Of a stretch of DNA of 64,000 bases, positions 16,971 through 26,439 are shown in pieces (position 1 is the stretch's first letter; each line of letters begins with the position of its first letter). The notes under the pieces were generated by a model. That model searched no databases, was not told where the DNA came from, and was given only the letters and a program-made list of their open reading frames with translations. Location of the stretch: positions 1 through 64,000 of the forward strand of contig CAIKZO010000119.1 of assembly GCA_903832005.1 (NCBI GenBank), in the 5' to 3' direction. This DNA comes from Enhydrobacter aerosaccus (lineage in GTDB: Bacteria; Pseudomonadota; Alphaproteobacteria; Reyranellales; Reyranellaceae). Made by a program: the position numbers and the translations under genes.

Positions 16971-17136
16971 TAGCCGACCACGCGGGATGCGGGTGTCGGC
17001 AAGGAGACGGGACCGATTTAGGCCCCGAAGAGCGGCGGTTATACAGGCTCATCCCCCGAAATCAAGGCATTCCGGGCCTCCTCCGAGTGGGGTATGAGAG
17101 GGCCGCTTTCGGCCAAAAACAGGGGGAAATCGACCC

Positions 17137-18078
17137 ATGAGTCGCGCTTTTGTGTTTCCGGGACAGGGTTCTCAAGCCGTCGGGATGGGAGCCGACCTCG
17201 CCGCCGCCTTCGGGACGGCCCGCGACGTGTTCCACGAGATCGACGAGGCGCTGAAGCAGAACCTGTCCAAATTGATGCGCGAAGGCCCCGAATCGGAGCT
17301 GGTCCTGACCGAAAATGCCCAGCCGGCCCTGATGGCCGTGAGCATGGCTGTGATCCGGATCCTCGAAAAGGACGGCGGCAAGCCGCTCACCAGCCTGGCC
17401 AGTCACGTCGCCGGCCACTCGCTGGGTGAGTATTCGGCGCTGGCCGCCGCCGGCTCTCTGCAACTGGCCGATGCGGCCCGGCTGCTGAAGCTGCGCGGCC
17501 AGTCGATGCAGAAGGCCGTCCCGGTCGGCGTCGGCGCCATGGCGGCGCTGCTGGGCATCGAGCTCGAGCCCGCTCAGGAAGCCTGCAAGGAAGCAGCCCA
17601 GGGTGAGGTCGTGGCCGTCGCCAACGATAACGGCGGCGGGCAGGTCGTGGTCAGTGGCCACAAGGCCGCGGTCGAGCGCACGATCGAGGCGGCCAAGGCC
17701 CGCGGGTGCAAGCGTGGCATGCTGCTGCCGGTGAGCGCTCCCTTCCATTGCCCGCTGATGCAGCCGGCCGCCGACGCGATGCAAGAGGCGCTCGAGAAAG
17801 TGTCGCTCGGCACGCCGCGCATGCCCCTGATCTCCAATGTGCTCGCGTCGGAAATCACCGAGCCGGGTGCAATCAAGCAGCGCTTGGTGGAACAGGTTAC
17901 CGGGCTGGTTCGTTGGCGCGAAAGCGTCCAGTACATGAAGACGCAGGGCGTCGAGATGCTGGTCGAATGCGGTTCCGGCAAGGTCCTGTCGGGCCTGGTG
18001 AAGCGCATCGACAAGGAGATGACGGGGACGGCGCTCAACACGCCGGCCGACATCGAAGCCTTCCTGAAGACGGCCTAG
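17137..18078 (+). CDS. fabD: Malonyl-CoA:ACP transacylase
   Basis: A 313-residue enzyme loading malonyl groups onto acyl carrier protein for fatty acid synthesis. It begins FVFPGQGSQAVGMG. The nucleophile Ser is in GHSLGEYSAL, and the downstream SAPFHCPLM holds the catalytic His. GSGKVLSGLVKRI near the end is typical. Length is normal. It is the first gene of fabD-fabG-acpP-fabF-mltG; fabG starts 11 bases after its stop. Confidence 0.97.
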   Translation: MSRAFVFPGQGSQAVGMGADLAAAFGTARDVFHEIDEALKQNLSKLMREGPESELVLTENAQPALMAVSMAVIRILEKDGGKPLTSLASHVAGHSLGEYSALAAAGSLQLADAARLLKLRGQSMQKAVPVGVGAMAALLGIELEPAQEACKEAAQGEVVAVANDNGGGQVVVSGHKAAVERTIEAAKARGCKRGMLLPVSAPFHCPLMQPAADAMQEALEKVSLGTPRMPLISNVLASEITEPGAIKQRLVEQVTGLVRWRESVQYMKTQGVEMLVECGSGKVLSGLVKRIDKEMTGTALNTPADIEAFLKTA

Positions 18079-18089
18079 GAGACACTCTC

Positions 18090-18830
18090 ATGTTCGACCT
18101 CACCGGCAAGGCCGCTCTCGTCACTGGCGCCTCGGGCGGCATCGGCGGCGCCATCGCCCGCGCGCTGCACAAGCAGGGCGCCACCGTCACGCTCTCGGGC
18201 ACGCGCGCCGACGCGCTGGAGCAGCTCAAGGGCGAACTCGGCGACCGCGCGCATGTCGTGACGGCCAAGATGGACGATGCTGCCGACATCGATCGCCTCG
18301 CCAAGGAAGCCGAAGCCGCGATGGGCGGCAAGCTTGACATCCTGGTGAACAACGCCGGCATCACGCGCGACAACATCTCGATGCGCATGAAGGATGAGGA
18401 ATGGGAGAAGGTGTTGCAGGTCAACCTGACCGGCACCTTCCGGCTGATCCGCGCCGTCATGCGCGGCATGATGAAACGGCGCTACGGCCGTGTGATCAAC
18501 ATCACCTCGATCGTGGGCGTCACCGGCAATCCCGGGCAGGCGAACTACGCCGCGGCCAAGGCCGGCCTGATCGGCATGTCGAAGTCGCTGGCGCAGGAGC
18601 TTGCCTCGCGCAGCATCACCGTGAATTGCGTGGCGCCGGGCTTCATCGCCACCCCCATGACCGACGTGCTCACCGACGACCAGAAGAAGGGCATCCTCGG
18701 GCGTGTCCCGGCCGATCGGCTGGGCACGGCGGGCGAGATCGCGGCCGGCGTTGTCTATCTGGCCAGCGAGGAAGCGGCCTATGTGACCGGCCAGACGCTC
18801 CACATCAATGGCGGTATGGCCATGATTTAG
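18090..18830 (+). CDS. fabG: 3-oxoacyl-ACP reductase
   Basis: A 246-residue NADPH-dependent SDR reducing beta-ketoacyl-ACP. It has TGASGGIGGAIA, NNAGITRDN, and the catalytic Ser-Tyr-Lys in NITSIVG and YAAAKAGL. The end HINGGMAMI is classic FabG. I start at ATG 18090 because AGGAGA sits 8 bases before it; a longer frame to 17706 is the shadow of fabD. Its context in the fab operon makes the assignment firm over other SDRs. Confidence 0.97.
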   Translation: MFDLTGKAALVTGASGGIGGAIARALHKQGATVTLSGTRADALEQLKGELGDRAHVVTAKMDDAADIDRLAKEAEAAMGGKLDILVNNAGITRDNISMRMKDEEWEKVLQVNLTGTFRLIRAVMRGMMKRRYGRVINITSIVGVTGNPGQANYAAAKAGLIGMSKSLAQELASRSITVNCVAPGFIATPMTDVLTDDQKKGILGRVPADRLGTAGEIAAGVVYLASEEAAYVTGQTLHINGGMAMI

Positions 18831-18952
18831 GCGCAAGTGCCTGATTCTGTGGGCTTTCCAGCGCTAGCCAATGGCCGGGGAGCTATGTTAGGAGAGCCGG
18901 AAATCGCCGTCCCCTCGGCGACCGGAAATTTGAAGACGGGAAGGACAAGAAA

Positions 18953-19192
18953 ATGAGCGATGTTGCCGAGCGCGTTAAGAAGATCGTTGTCGAGCATCTT
19001 GGCGTCGAAGCCGCCCAGGTGAAGGAAGATGCCAAGTTCATCGACGATCTCGGCGCCGACTCGCTCGACACCGTCGAGCTCGTGATGGCCTTCGAAGAAG
19101 AGTTCAGCATCGAGATCCCGGACGATGCCGCCGAGAAGATCCAGACCGTCGGCGACGCGATCAGCTTCATCACGAGCAACTCGAAGTCCTGA
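18953..19192 (+). CDS. acpP: Acyl carrier protein
   Basis: A 79-residue acidic protein carrying fatty acyl chains on a phosphopantetheine arm. The modified Ser is in [18 protein letters not shown]. The strong acidity and length match AcpP exactly. It sits 122 bases after fabG and 34 before fabF. The 122-base gap contains AT-poor sequence with short inverted repeats and could hold its own promoter, which acpP often has. Confidence 0.97.
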   Translation: MSDVAERVKKIVVEHLGVEAAQVKEDAKFIDDLGADSLDTVELVMAFEEEFSIEIPDDAAEKIQTVGDAISFITSNSKS

Positions 19193-19226
19193 TCGACGCC
19201 CGTACCCCTAGAAGGGAAGGCGAACG

Positions 19227-20486
19227 ATGAGGCGAGTTGTCGTAACCGGCATGGGAATGGTGACGCCGCTCGGTGACGGCGTCGACGTTAACTGGAAGCG
19301 GTTGATCGCCGGCGAGTCGGGCATTCGCTCGATCCAGGGCTTCGACACCACCGATCTCGCGACCAAGATCGGGGGCCAGGTGCCCGTTGGCGACAAGGCC
19401 AACGGTCACTTCAATGCCGACCTCTACATGCTCCCCAAGGAGCAGCGGAAGGTCGACAAGTTCATCCTGTTCGGAATGGCGGCCGCCAAGCAGGCGGTCG
19501 AGGATTCCGGCTGGAAGCCCGAGGATCAGGAAAGCCTCGACCGTACTGGCGTCATGATCGGTGCCGGCATTGGTGGCCTCGAGACGATCTACGAGACGTC
19601 GCTCGTGCTCAAGGAGCGTGGTCCGCGGCGGGTCAGCCCGTTCTTCGTTCCGTCGGCGCTGATCAATCTCGTGTCCGGCCAGGTTTCGATTGCCTACGGC
19701 TTCAGAGGTCCCAACCACTCCGTCGTGACGGCCTGCGCCACCGGTGCGCATGCGATCGGCGATGCGGCGCGGCTGATCATGCTCGACGATGCCGATGTCA
19801 TGGTCGCCGGCGGCGCCGAGGCCACGATCTGTCGTATCGGCATTGCGGGCTTCAACGCCTGCAAGGCGCTCTCGACCGATTTCAACGACGAGCCGACCCG
19901 GGCCTCACGGCCGTGGGACAAGAATCGCGACGGCTTCGTCATGGGCGAAGGCGCGGGCTGCGTGATCCTCGAGGAATACGAGCACGCCAAGAAGCGCGGC
20001 GCCAAGATCTACGCCGAGATCCTGGGCTACGGCCTCTCGGGCGACGCCTATCACATCACCGCCCCGTCCGAGGATGGCAGCGGTGCGCAGCGTGCGATGA
20101 AAGCCGCACTGAAGCGCGCGAACCTCAACACCGACCAGATCGATTACGTGAACGCCCATGGCACCTCGACCATGGCGGACGTGATCGAGCTCGGCGCGGT
20201 GAAGAAGGTGTTCGGCGCGGACGCCTACAAGCTCTCGATGTCGTCGACCAAGTCGGCGACCGGTCATCTGCTGGGCGCCGCCGGCGCGATCGAAGCGATC
20301 TACGCCATCAAGACGGTCATCGAGCAGATCGTGCCGCCGACCCTCAATCTCGACGAGCCGGACGAGGGCTGCGACATCGACCTCGTTCCGAAGCAGGCCA
20401 AGCAGCGCAAGGTGCGGTTCGCACTCAGCAATTCGTTCGGCTTCGGCGGCACCAACGCCTCGTTGATCGTCGGCCCGGCAACCTGA
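19227..20486 (+). CDS. fabF: 3-oxoacyl-ACP synthase II
   Basis: A 419-residue condensing enzyme that elongates acyl-ACP with malonyl-ACP. The catalytic triad is visible: Cys in VTACATGAHA, His in NAHGTSTM and His in KSATGHLLGAAG. It begins RRVVVTGMGMVTPLG and ends NSFGFGGTNASLI. Length is normal. A GGAAGG site precedes the ATG. Confidence 0.97.
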   Translation: MRRVVVTGMGMVTPLGDGVDVNWKRLIAGESGIRSIQGFDTTDLATKIGGQVPVGDKANGHFNADLYMLPKEQRKVDKFILFGMAAAKQAVEDSGWKPEDQESLDRTGVMIGAGIGGLETIYETSLVLKERGPRRVSPFFVPSALINLVSGQVSIAYGFRGPNHSVVTACATGAHAIGDAARLIMLDDADVMVAGGAEATICRIGIAGFNACKALSTDFNDEPTRASRPWDKNRDGFVMGEGAGCVILEEYEHAKKRGAKIYAEILGYGLSGDAYHITAPSEDGSGAQRAMKAALKRANLNTDQIDYVNAHGTSTMADVIELGAVKKVFGADAYKLSMSSTKSATGHLLGAAGAIEAIYAIKTVIEQIVPPTLNLDEPDEGCDIDLVPKQAKQRKVRFALSNSFGFGGTNASLIVGPAT

Positions 20487-20503
20487 CCCCGGAGGGCTGA
20501 GTC

Positions 20504-21532
20504 ATGCTCAGCTTCTTCCGCTGGACGCTGTTCTTCATCGTCCTTTTTGTCAGTGTCATGGGCGGCGCGCTGTTCGTCGGCCATGAAGCCCTGATTGCCC
20601 AAGGGCCGCTCACCGCCACCAAGCGTGTCGTGATCCCGCGCGGTGCGGGACCTGCCACCATGGCCAAGGTGCTGAAGGACGAGGGCGTCCTCGATTACCC
20701 CGGCCTGTTCCGCGTCGCCCTGATGGTCGATCCGTCGCCAAAGCCGATCAAGGCGGGCGAGTACGAGATCCCGGCGCACGCTTCCATGCAGTCGCTGGTC
20801 GAATTGCTGCAGTCGGGCAAGGTCGTGCAGCGCCGCCTGACCATCCCCGAAGGCATGTCGACCGTCGAGGCCGTCGAGCTGGTCCGCAAGGCCGACACGC
20901 TGACCGGCGAGATCACGGTCGACGTCAAGGAAGGCGACCTGCTGCCCGAGACCTACTTCTATTCGCGCAACGATACGCGTGACAGCGTGCTGCTGCGCAT
21001 GAAGGAGGCCATGGACAAGGCGGTCGATGAAGCCTGGCGCAAGCGTTCCGCCGGCTTGCCGCTGCTGAACCGCCGTGAGGTCGTGATCCTGGCGTCGATG
21101 ATCGAGAAGGAAACCGCCGTTCCGGCCGAGCGCCCGCGCATCGCCGCCGTGTTCATCAACCGGCTGCGCATCAAGATGAGGCTCGAGAGCGATCCGACGA
21201 CGATCTACGGCATCACGGGCGGCAAGGGCACGCTCGGCCGCGATCTGACGCGCGCGGACCTGCAGTCGCCCTCGGGCTACAACACTTACGTCGTGCCGGG
21301 TCTTCCGTCCGGACCGATCTGCAATCCCGGCCGGGCCTCGATCATGGCCGCGACCAGCCCCGCGCCGCGCGACCATTCGCTCTATTTTGTCGCCGACGGG
21401 CAGGGCGGCCATGCGTTCGCCAGCAACGTCTACGAGCACAATCGCAACGTCACGCGCTGGAAGGATATCGTGAAGCAGCGGCAGGAGCAGGGCCTGCCGG
21501 CAACGCCGTCACCCGCCAACGCCAAGCCATAA
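20504..21532 (+). CDS. mltG: Endolytic peptidoglycan transglycosylase MltG
   Basis: A 342-residue inner-membrane murein lyase thought to end nascent glycan chains. An N-terminal membrane anchor (WTLFFIVLFVSVMGGALFVG) is followed by a LysM-like region and the YceG catalytic domain. The catalytic Glu is in LASMIEKETAV; the YceG motifs QSPSGYNTY and GLPSGPICNPG follow. Position after fabF is standard in alphaproteobacteria. Confidence 0.95.
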   Translation: MLSFFRWTLFFIVLFVSVMGGALFVGHEALIAQGPLTATKRVVIPRGAGPATMAKVLKDEGVLDYPGLFRVALMVDPSPKPIKAGEYEIPAHASMQSLVELLQSGKVVQRRLTIPEGMSTVEAVELVRKADTLTGEITVDVKEGDLLPETYFYSRNDTRDSVLLRMKEAMDKAVDEAWRKRSAGLPLLNRREVVILASMIEKETAVPAERPRIAAVFINRLRIKMRLESDPTTIYGITGGKGTLGRDLTRADLQSPSGYNTYVVPGLPSGPICNPGRASIMAATSPAPRDHSLYFVADGQGGHAFASNVYEHNRNVTRWKDIVKQRQEQGLPATPSPANAKP

Positions 21533-21535
21533 GCG

Positions 21536-22240
21536 ATGGCGCCGCTCATCGCCCTCGTGGTGCTGGCGGCGATCGGGCTCGGTGTCGCCTGGTTCCTGCG
21601 GGCCAATCCCTCGACCGTCGCGCGCCGCCTGCGGATCCTGTTGGTGTTCGTCGGTGCCCTCGGTTTGGGCGCCGTGCTCGTCTTCGGCGTTCGCTTCCTG
21701 CCAAGTTTCCTGCCTGAGCTGTTCGGTCTGGGCGGTGTCCTTGTCACGGGCCTGATCGCTCGCGCGTTACGCTACCGGCCGGCGCGCGGCTTCAGCACGC
21801 CCGGAAGCAGCCCACGCACGGAGACGCGCACCGCCTTCCTGGAGGCGTGGATCGATCACGGCACCGGCGACGTTGGTGGGCGGGTGACCCAGGGCCGGTA
21901 TGCCGGCCGGCTCCTCGAATCCCTGGCCGAGCCGGACCTGATGGCGTTGCGGAGCGAGTGCGCAAGCGATCCTGATTCGCTCAGGATCCTGGAGGCCTAT
22001 CTCGATCGCAGGCTGGGGGCGGATTGGCGCGACAAGATGGGTTCTCCTCCGCCGTCCACTGGCGGTGGCATGGGCCGGGCTGAGGCATTCGCCGTACTCG
22101 GCCTCGCCGAGGGGGCAACCGACGAGGAAATTCACGCAGCCCACCGTCGCTTGATCCAGCGGGTTCATCCGGACGTAGGCGGGAGCGCCGATTTGGCGGC
22201 CCGGATCAACCGGGCGAAGGATATTCTCCTCGGGGTATGA
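21536..22240 (+). CDS. Membrane-anchored J-domain protein
   Basis: A 234-residue protein with two N-terminal membrane segments (about 1-20 and 34-65), a linker, and a C-terminal J-like domain with the HPD motif in LIQRVHPDVGGS. The J domain is short and terminal, as in Tim14/Pam18-like proteins. It likely recruits an Hsp70 (DnaK) to the inner membrane face; the client is unknown. It follows mltG after 3 bases, so it is probably co-expressed. Confidence 0.82.
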   Translation: MAPLIALVVLAAIGLGVAWFLRANPSTVARRLRILLVFVGALGLGAVLVFGVRFLPSFLPELFGLGGVLVTGLIARALRYRPARGFSTPGSSPRTETRTAFLEAWIDHGTGDVGGRVTQGRYAGRLLESLAEPDLMALRSECASDPDSLRILEAYLDRRLGADWRDKMGSPPPSTGGGMGRAEAFAVLGLAEGATDEEIHAAHRRLIQRVHPDVGGSADLAARINRAKDILLGV

Positions 22241-22314
22241 CCTTGCCAGAGCCCGCGCCCCTGTGGCATCTACCGCGACCGCTCCCCCGGGGGCAGATAG
22301 TTTCAGGCAAATCA

Positions 22315-22343
22315 TTGATATTGCTGTACAATATGCATTCAAT
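22315..22343 (+). promoter_or_regulatory. Weak candidate promoter of galU
   Basis: TTGATA at 22315-22320 and TTCAAT at 22338-22343 are 17 bases apart in an AT-rich patch that stands out from the GC-rich surroundings. The -10 matches only 4 of 6 consensus positions. The start would fall close to the galU ATG at 22361. Confidence 0.3.
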
Positions 22344-22360
22344 AACCGAGGTCGATCCCC

Positions 22361-23236
22361 ATGGCGCAGCGCGTCCGTAAAGCCGTTCTGCCCGTCGCGG
22401 GTCTCGGCACGCGATTCCTGCCGGCCACCAAGGCGATGGCCAAGGAGATGCTGACCGTCGTCGACCGTCCGCTGATCCAGTATGCGGTGGAAGAGTGCCT
22501 GGCTGCGGGCATCGAGGAATTCGTCTTCGTGACCGGCCGCAACAAGGGCGCCATCGAGGATCATTTCGACTCGGCTTACGAACTGGAAGATACGCTGGTC
22601 CGGCGCAAGAAGACCGCCGAGTTGAAGCAGACCGAGGACTCCACGATCAAGGCCGGCAATGCGATTTTCACGCGTCAGCAGAAGCCGCTGGGCCTCGGCC
22701 ACGCGGTGTGGTGCGCGCGCCACTGGATCGGTCGTGAGCCCTTTGCCGTGCTGCTGCCCGACGAACTCACGATCGACAAGCCGAGCTGCATTGGCCAACT
22801 CGTGGCGGCACACGACAAGACCGGCGGCAATGTGGTCGCGGTGATGAATGTGCCGCGCGAGCAGACCAAGAGCTACGGTATCGCCGCCGTGAAGCCTGAA
22901 AAAGACGGGCTGCAGGAGATCACCGGCATGGTCGAGAAGCCCAAGCCGGAGGAGGCGCCGTCGACCCTGGCGCTGATCGGCCGTTACGTCCTGACACCGG
23001 AGGTGTTCGACCATCTCGACAAGCACGAGACCGGCGCCGGAGGCGAGATTCAGTTGACCGACGGCATGGCGAAGATGATCGGCCAGCAGCCTTTTCATGC
23101 GCTGACCTACCGGGGACAGCGCTATGATTGCGGCAACCGCCTCGGCTTCCTCGAGGCAAATATCGCTGTGGCGCTGCATCGTGCCGACACCGCGGTGGAT
23201 ACGCGGGCGCTGCTGTCGCGCCTGTTGAAAGGCTGA
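22361..23236 (+). CDS. galU: UTP--glucose-1-phosphate uridylyltransferase
   Basis: A 291-residue nucleotidyltransferase making UDP-glucose. The N-terminal nucleotide site reads PVAGLGTRFLPATKAMAKEM and the sugar site includes EKPKPEEAPS and the GGEIQLTDGM block. Length is normal. It is followed after 3 bases by UDP-glucose 6-dehydrogenase, so the pair makes UDP-glucuronate for surface polysaccharide. Phosphomannomutase follows them. Confidence 0.96.
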   Translation: MAQRVRKAVLPVAGLGTRFLPATKAMAKEMLTVVDRPLIQYAVEECLAAGIEEFVFVTGRNKGAIEDHFDSAYELEDTLVRRKKTAELKQTEDSTIKAGNAIFTRQQKPLGLGHAVWCARHWIGREPFAVLLPDELTIDKPSCIGQLVAAHDKTGGNVVAVMNVPREQTKSYGIAAVKPEKDGLQEITGMVEKPKPEEAPSTLALIGRYVLTPEVFDHLDKHETGAGGEIQLTDGMAKMIGQQPFHALTYRGQRYDCGNRLGFLEANIAVALHRADTAVDTRALLSRLLKG

Positions 23237-23239
23237 GAC

Positions 23240-24556
23240 ATGCGCATCGTGATGGTCGGCTCGGGATACGTGGGTCTGGTTTCCGGAGCGTGCCTGGCGC
23301 AGTTCGGACACGACGTCATCTGCATCGACAAGGATCCGGCCAAGATCGCCGCCCTGCGCGAAGGCAAGATCCCGATCTACGAGCCCGGTCTCGATCGCAT
23401 GGTGACGGACAATGCCAAGGCCGGACGCCTGAGCTTCGACACAACGCTCGCCGATGCCGTCGGCCAGGCGGATGCGGTGTTCATCGCGGTCGGAACGCCG
23501 ACGCGGCGCGGCGACGGCCATGCCGACCTCAGCTACGTCTACGCGGCCGCCGCCGAGATCGCGCGGGCGCTGCGTGGCTATACGGTGGTCGTCACCAAGT
23601 CGACCGTTCCCGTCGGGACCGGCCGCGAGGTGCAGCGCATCGTCCGTGAGGCGAACCCCGACGCCGAGTTCGACGTCGCGTCGAACCCCGAGTTCCTGCG
23701 CGAGGGCGCGGCGATCGAGGACTTCATGAAGCCCGACCGCGTCGTGATCGGTGTCGAGAGCCAGAAGGCGCGCGACGTGATGGCGGGCGTCTATCGTCCG
23801 CTGAACCTGATCCAGACGCCGATGGTCTTCACCAACATCGAGACCGCCGAAGTCACCAAGTACGCCGGCAACGCTTTCCTTGCGACCAAGATCACCTTCA
23901 TCAACGAGATCGCCGATCTCTGCGAGAAGGTCGGCGCCGACGTGCACGATGTGGCGCGCGGCATCGGGCTCGACGGCCGCATCGGCCGCAAGTTCCTGCA
24001 TCCCGGGCCGGGCTTCGGTGGCTCGTGCTTCCCCAAGGATACGCTGGCCTTCGCCTACACCGCGCGCGAAGCCAATGCCCGGCAGACGATCGTCGAGCAG
24101 GTCATCGAGGTGAACAACGCGCGCAAGAAGAAGATGGCGCAGAAGGTCATCGATTTCTGCGGCGGTTCGATCGCGGGACTGACGATCGGCGTGCTGGGAC
24201 TGACCTTCAAGCCCAACACCGACGACATGCGCGACGCGCCGTCGCTCGACATCGTGCCGGCCCTCCAGAAGGCCGGCGGCAAGATCGTGGCCTTCGATCC
24301 GGAGGGCATGGGCGAGGCGGGCAAGCTGCTGCCGGACGTCCATTTCGCCAAGACCGCCTACGAGGCCGCCACCGGCGCCGACGTGCTGGTTGTGATCACG
24401 GAGTGGCATGAGTTCCGCGGCCTCGATCCGAGGCGTATCAAGGAAGCGATGCGCCAGCCCCGCATCGTCGATCTGCGTAATATCTTCAACCCCGAGGAAA
24501 TGCGCGGCCTAGGCTTCACCTATGAAGGCATCGGCCGGCCGCTTTTACGGACCTAG
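23240..24556 (+). CDS. ugd: UDP-glucose 6-dehydrogenase
   Basis: A 438-residue NAD-dependent enzyme oxidising UDP-glucose to UDP-glucuronate. Rossmann motif GSGYVGLVSGACLAQ opens the protein; the catalytic Cys is in GFGGSCFPKDT; the central helix includes EVTKYAGNAFLATKITFINE, here in parts. The C-terminal domain has LGLTFKPNTDDMRDAPS. Length fits bacterial single-gene UGDs. It directly follows galU. Confidence 0.95.
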   Translation: MRIVMVGSGYVGLVSGACLAQFGHDVICIDKDPAKIAALREGKIPIYEPGLDRMVTDNAKAGRLSFDTTLADAVGQADAVFIAVGTPTRRGDGHADLSYVYAAAAEIARALRGYTVVVTKSTVPVGTGREVQRIVREANPDAEFDVASNPEFLREGAAIEDFMKPDRVVIGVESQKARDVMAGVYRPLNLIQTPMVFTNIETAEVTKYAGNAFLATKITFINEIADLCEKVGADVHDVARGIGLDGRIGRKFLHPGPGFGGSCFPKDTLAFAYTAREANARQTIVEQVIEVNNARKKKMAQKVIDFCGGSIAGLTIGVLGLTFKPNTDDMRDAPSLDIVPALQKAGGKIVAFDPEGMGEAGKLLPDVHFAKTAYEAATGADVLVVITEWHEFRGLDPRRIKEAMRQPRIVDLRNIFNPEEMRGLGFTYEGIGRPLLRT

Positions 24557-24601
24557 GGCGCACGCGCGTCCAGAGACATCTCGGTATTTTCGGAGCAATT
24601 C

Positions 24602-26005
24602 ATGAGCGAGACCGCCTACACGTTCGATCCCTCGATCCTGCGCGAGTACGACATCCGCGGCGTCGTGGGCACGACGCTGCACGTGAGCGACGCGCGCGTC
24701 ATCGGGCGCACCTTCGGCACGCTGGTGCGCCGCAACGGCGGCAAGAAGGTGGCACTGGGGTACGACGGGCGCCTCAGCTCGCCGGAACTCGCTGCTGCCT
24801 GCACCGAGGGGCTGGTCGCCGCCGGCTGCGACGTGGTCCAGATCGGAGTCGCGGCGACGCCGATGCTCTACTTCTCGGTCTATCACCTGGAAGCCGACGG
24901 CGGGATCATGATCACCGGCTCGCACAATCCGCCGGACTACAACGGCTTCAAGATGATGATGGGCAAGAAGTCGTTCTTCGGCGCCGATATCACCAAGCTG
25001 GGCGCGATGGCGGCCAAAGCCGACTGGGACGCGGGCAAGGGCAGCGTTGAGAAGAAAGACATCCTTGCCGACTACGCCGCGCGGCTGTTGAAGGACGTCA
25101 AGCCCGGCAAGAAACTCAAGGTGGCGTGGGACACCGGCAACGGCGCTGTGGGCGTCTCGATCCGTGCCGTCGTCGACAAGCTGCCGGGCACGCATTACGT
25201 GCTGAACGAGAAGGTCGACGGCACGTTCCCGGCGCACCATCCCGATCCGACCGTGCCGAAGAACCTCGAGCAGCTCGTCGCCGAGGTGAAGCGCCACGGT
25301 TGCGATCTCGGCATCGCTTTCGACGGCGACGGTGACCGCATCGGTGCGGTCGACGGCAAGGGCCGCATCCTGTGGGGCGACCAGCTCCTGATCCTGTGGT
25401 CGCGCGACGTGCTGAAGGACCGGCCCGGCGCCACGATCATCGCCGACGTGAAGGCGAGCCAGGCGCTGTTCGACGAGATCCTGCGCGCCGGCGGCACGCC
25501 GTTGATGTGGAAGACCGGTCACTCGCTGATCAAGACCAAGATGGCCGAGCTGAAGTCGCCGCTGGCCGGCGAGATGAGCGGCCACGTCTTCTTCGCCGAT
25601 ACCTTCTACGGCTTCGACGATGCGCTCTACTGCGGCCTGCGACTGTTGAACATCGTGGCCAATTCGCGCGAAAGCCTGGCGGCGATGCGCGACAAGCTCC
25701 CGCAGCTGGTCAATACGCCGGAGCTGCGCTTCGATTGCGCCGACGACCGGAAGTTCAAGATCGTCGACGAGGTCAAGGCGCGGCTGAAGGCGGCCGGCGC
25801 CAAGGTCAACGACATCGACGGCGTGCGGGTCAACACGCCGGACGGCTGGTGGCTGCTGCGCGCTTCCAACACCCAGCCCGTTCTGGTGGCCCGGTGCGAG
25901 AGCGCCAACGAGGCGGGTCTCGAGCGGCTGAAGGGCGACCTCAAGACGGCACTGGCGGACAGCGGTGTCGAGCTTCCGGACGAGGCGTCGTCCGGCCACC
26001 ACTGA
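24602..26005 (+). CDS. Phosphomannomutase/phosphoglucomutase
   Basis: A 467-residue alpha-D-phosphohexomutase. The phosphoserine is in [15 protein letters not shown], the metal loop is FDGDGDRIG, the sugar loop is GEMSGHVFF and the phosphate loop is [13 protein letters not shown]. The Glu-Met-Ser-Gly sugar loop and length resemble AlgC/ManB proteins that use both mannose and glucose phosphates. It sits 45 bases after ugd and so could supply glucose-1-phosphate to GalU. Whether it prefers mannose or glucose is not readable. Confidence 0.92.
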   Translation: MSETAYTFDPSILREYDIRGVVGTTLHVSDARVIGRTFGTLVRRNGGKKVALGYDGRLSSPELAAACTEGLVAAGCDVVQIGVAATPMLYFSVYHLEADGGIMITGSHNPPDYNGFKMMMGKKSFFGADITKLGAMAAKADWDAGKGSVEKKDILADYAARLLKDVKPGKKLKVAWDTGNGAVGVSIRAVVDKLPGTHYVLNEKVDGTFPAHHPDPTVPKNLEQLVAEVKRHGCDLGIAFDGDGDRIGAVDGKGRILWGDQLLILWSRDVLKDRPGATIIADVKASQALFDEILRAGGTPLMWKTGHSLIKTKMAELKSPLAGEMSGHVFFADTFYGFDDALYCGLRLLNIVANSRESLAAMRDKLPQLVNTPELRFDCADDRKFKIVDEVKARLKAAGAKVNDIDGVRVNTPDGWWLLRASNTQPVLVARCESANEAGLERLKGDLKTALADSGVELPDEASSGHH

Positions 26006-26439
26006 TGCGGTTCTTCTTCTACGGCACGCTGCTCGATCGCGACGTGACGGCCCTCGTGCTGGGCCGTCGCCTGCCGCCGCAGGCCTTCGCGCCGGCGACC
26101 TTGCCGGGATGGTCGCGCTGGCGCGTGCAGGGCGGGAGCTATCCGATCTCCGTACCCGACCGGAAGGGCGAGGTCGCGGGGGCCGTCGTCGGCGGGCTCA
26201 GCGACCGCGACGTGGCGCGCCTCTCAGCCTACGAAGGCGACGGCTATCGAGTGGCGTCGCTCAAGGTAAAGCAAGCGGGGAGGCTGGGGCACGTGTCGGT
26301 GTTCGAGCCGCTGGTCGCCAAGCTCAAGCCGACCAACCGGCCCTGGGACGTGACGCTCTGGCAGCGGAGCGACAAGCGGGTGTTCGTCGCCCGCCTGGTC
26401 AAGGCTCTCAATGGGCGCCGGGGGTATTCCAGGCCGTAA
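26005..26439 (+). CDS. Gamma-glutamylcyclotransferase family protein
   Basis: A 144-residue AIG2/GGCT-like fold protein. It opens FFYGTLLDRDV, the usual substrate loop, and the expected catalytic Glu is in SAYEGDGYRV. I start at ATG 26005, overlapping the mutase stop by one base (TGATG); longer frames upstream are shadows of the mutase. Its 3' end overlaps the convergent carboxypeptidase gene by 32 bases. The true substrate is unknown. Confidence 0.82.
   Translation: MRFFFYGTLLDRDVTALVLGRRLPPQAFAPATLPGWSRWRVQGGSYPISVPDRKGEVAGAVVGGLSDRDVARLSAYEGDGYRVASLKVKQAGRLGHVSVFEPLVAKLKPTNRPWDVTLWQRSDKRVFVARLVKALNGRRGYSRP

Noticed and set aside
21767..24409. 880-codon minus-strand open frame
   Set aside because: It lies fully opposite galU, ugd and the J-domain gene and its translation is rich in His, Arg, Asp and Gly with no fold, the usual antisense shadow in GC-rich DNA.
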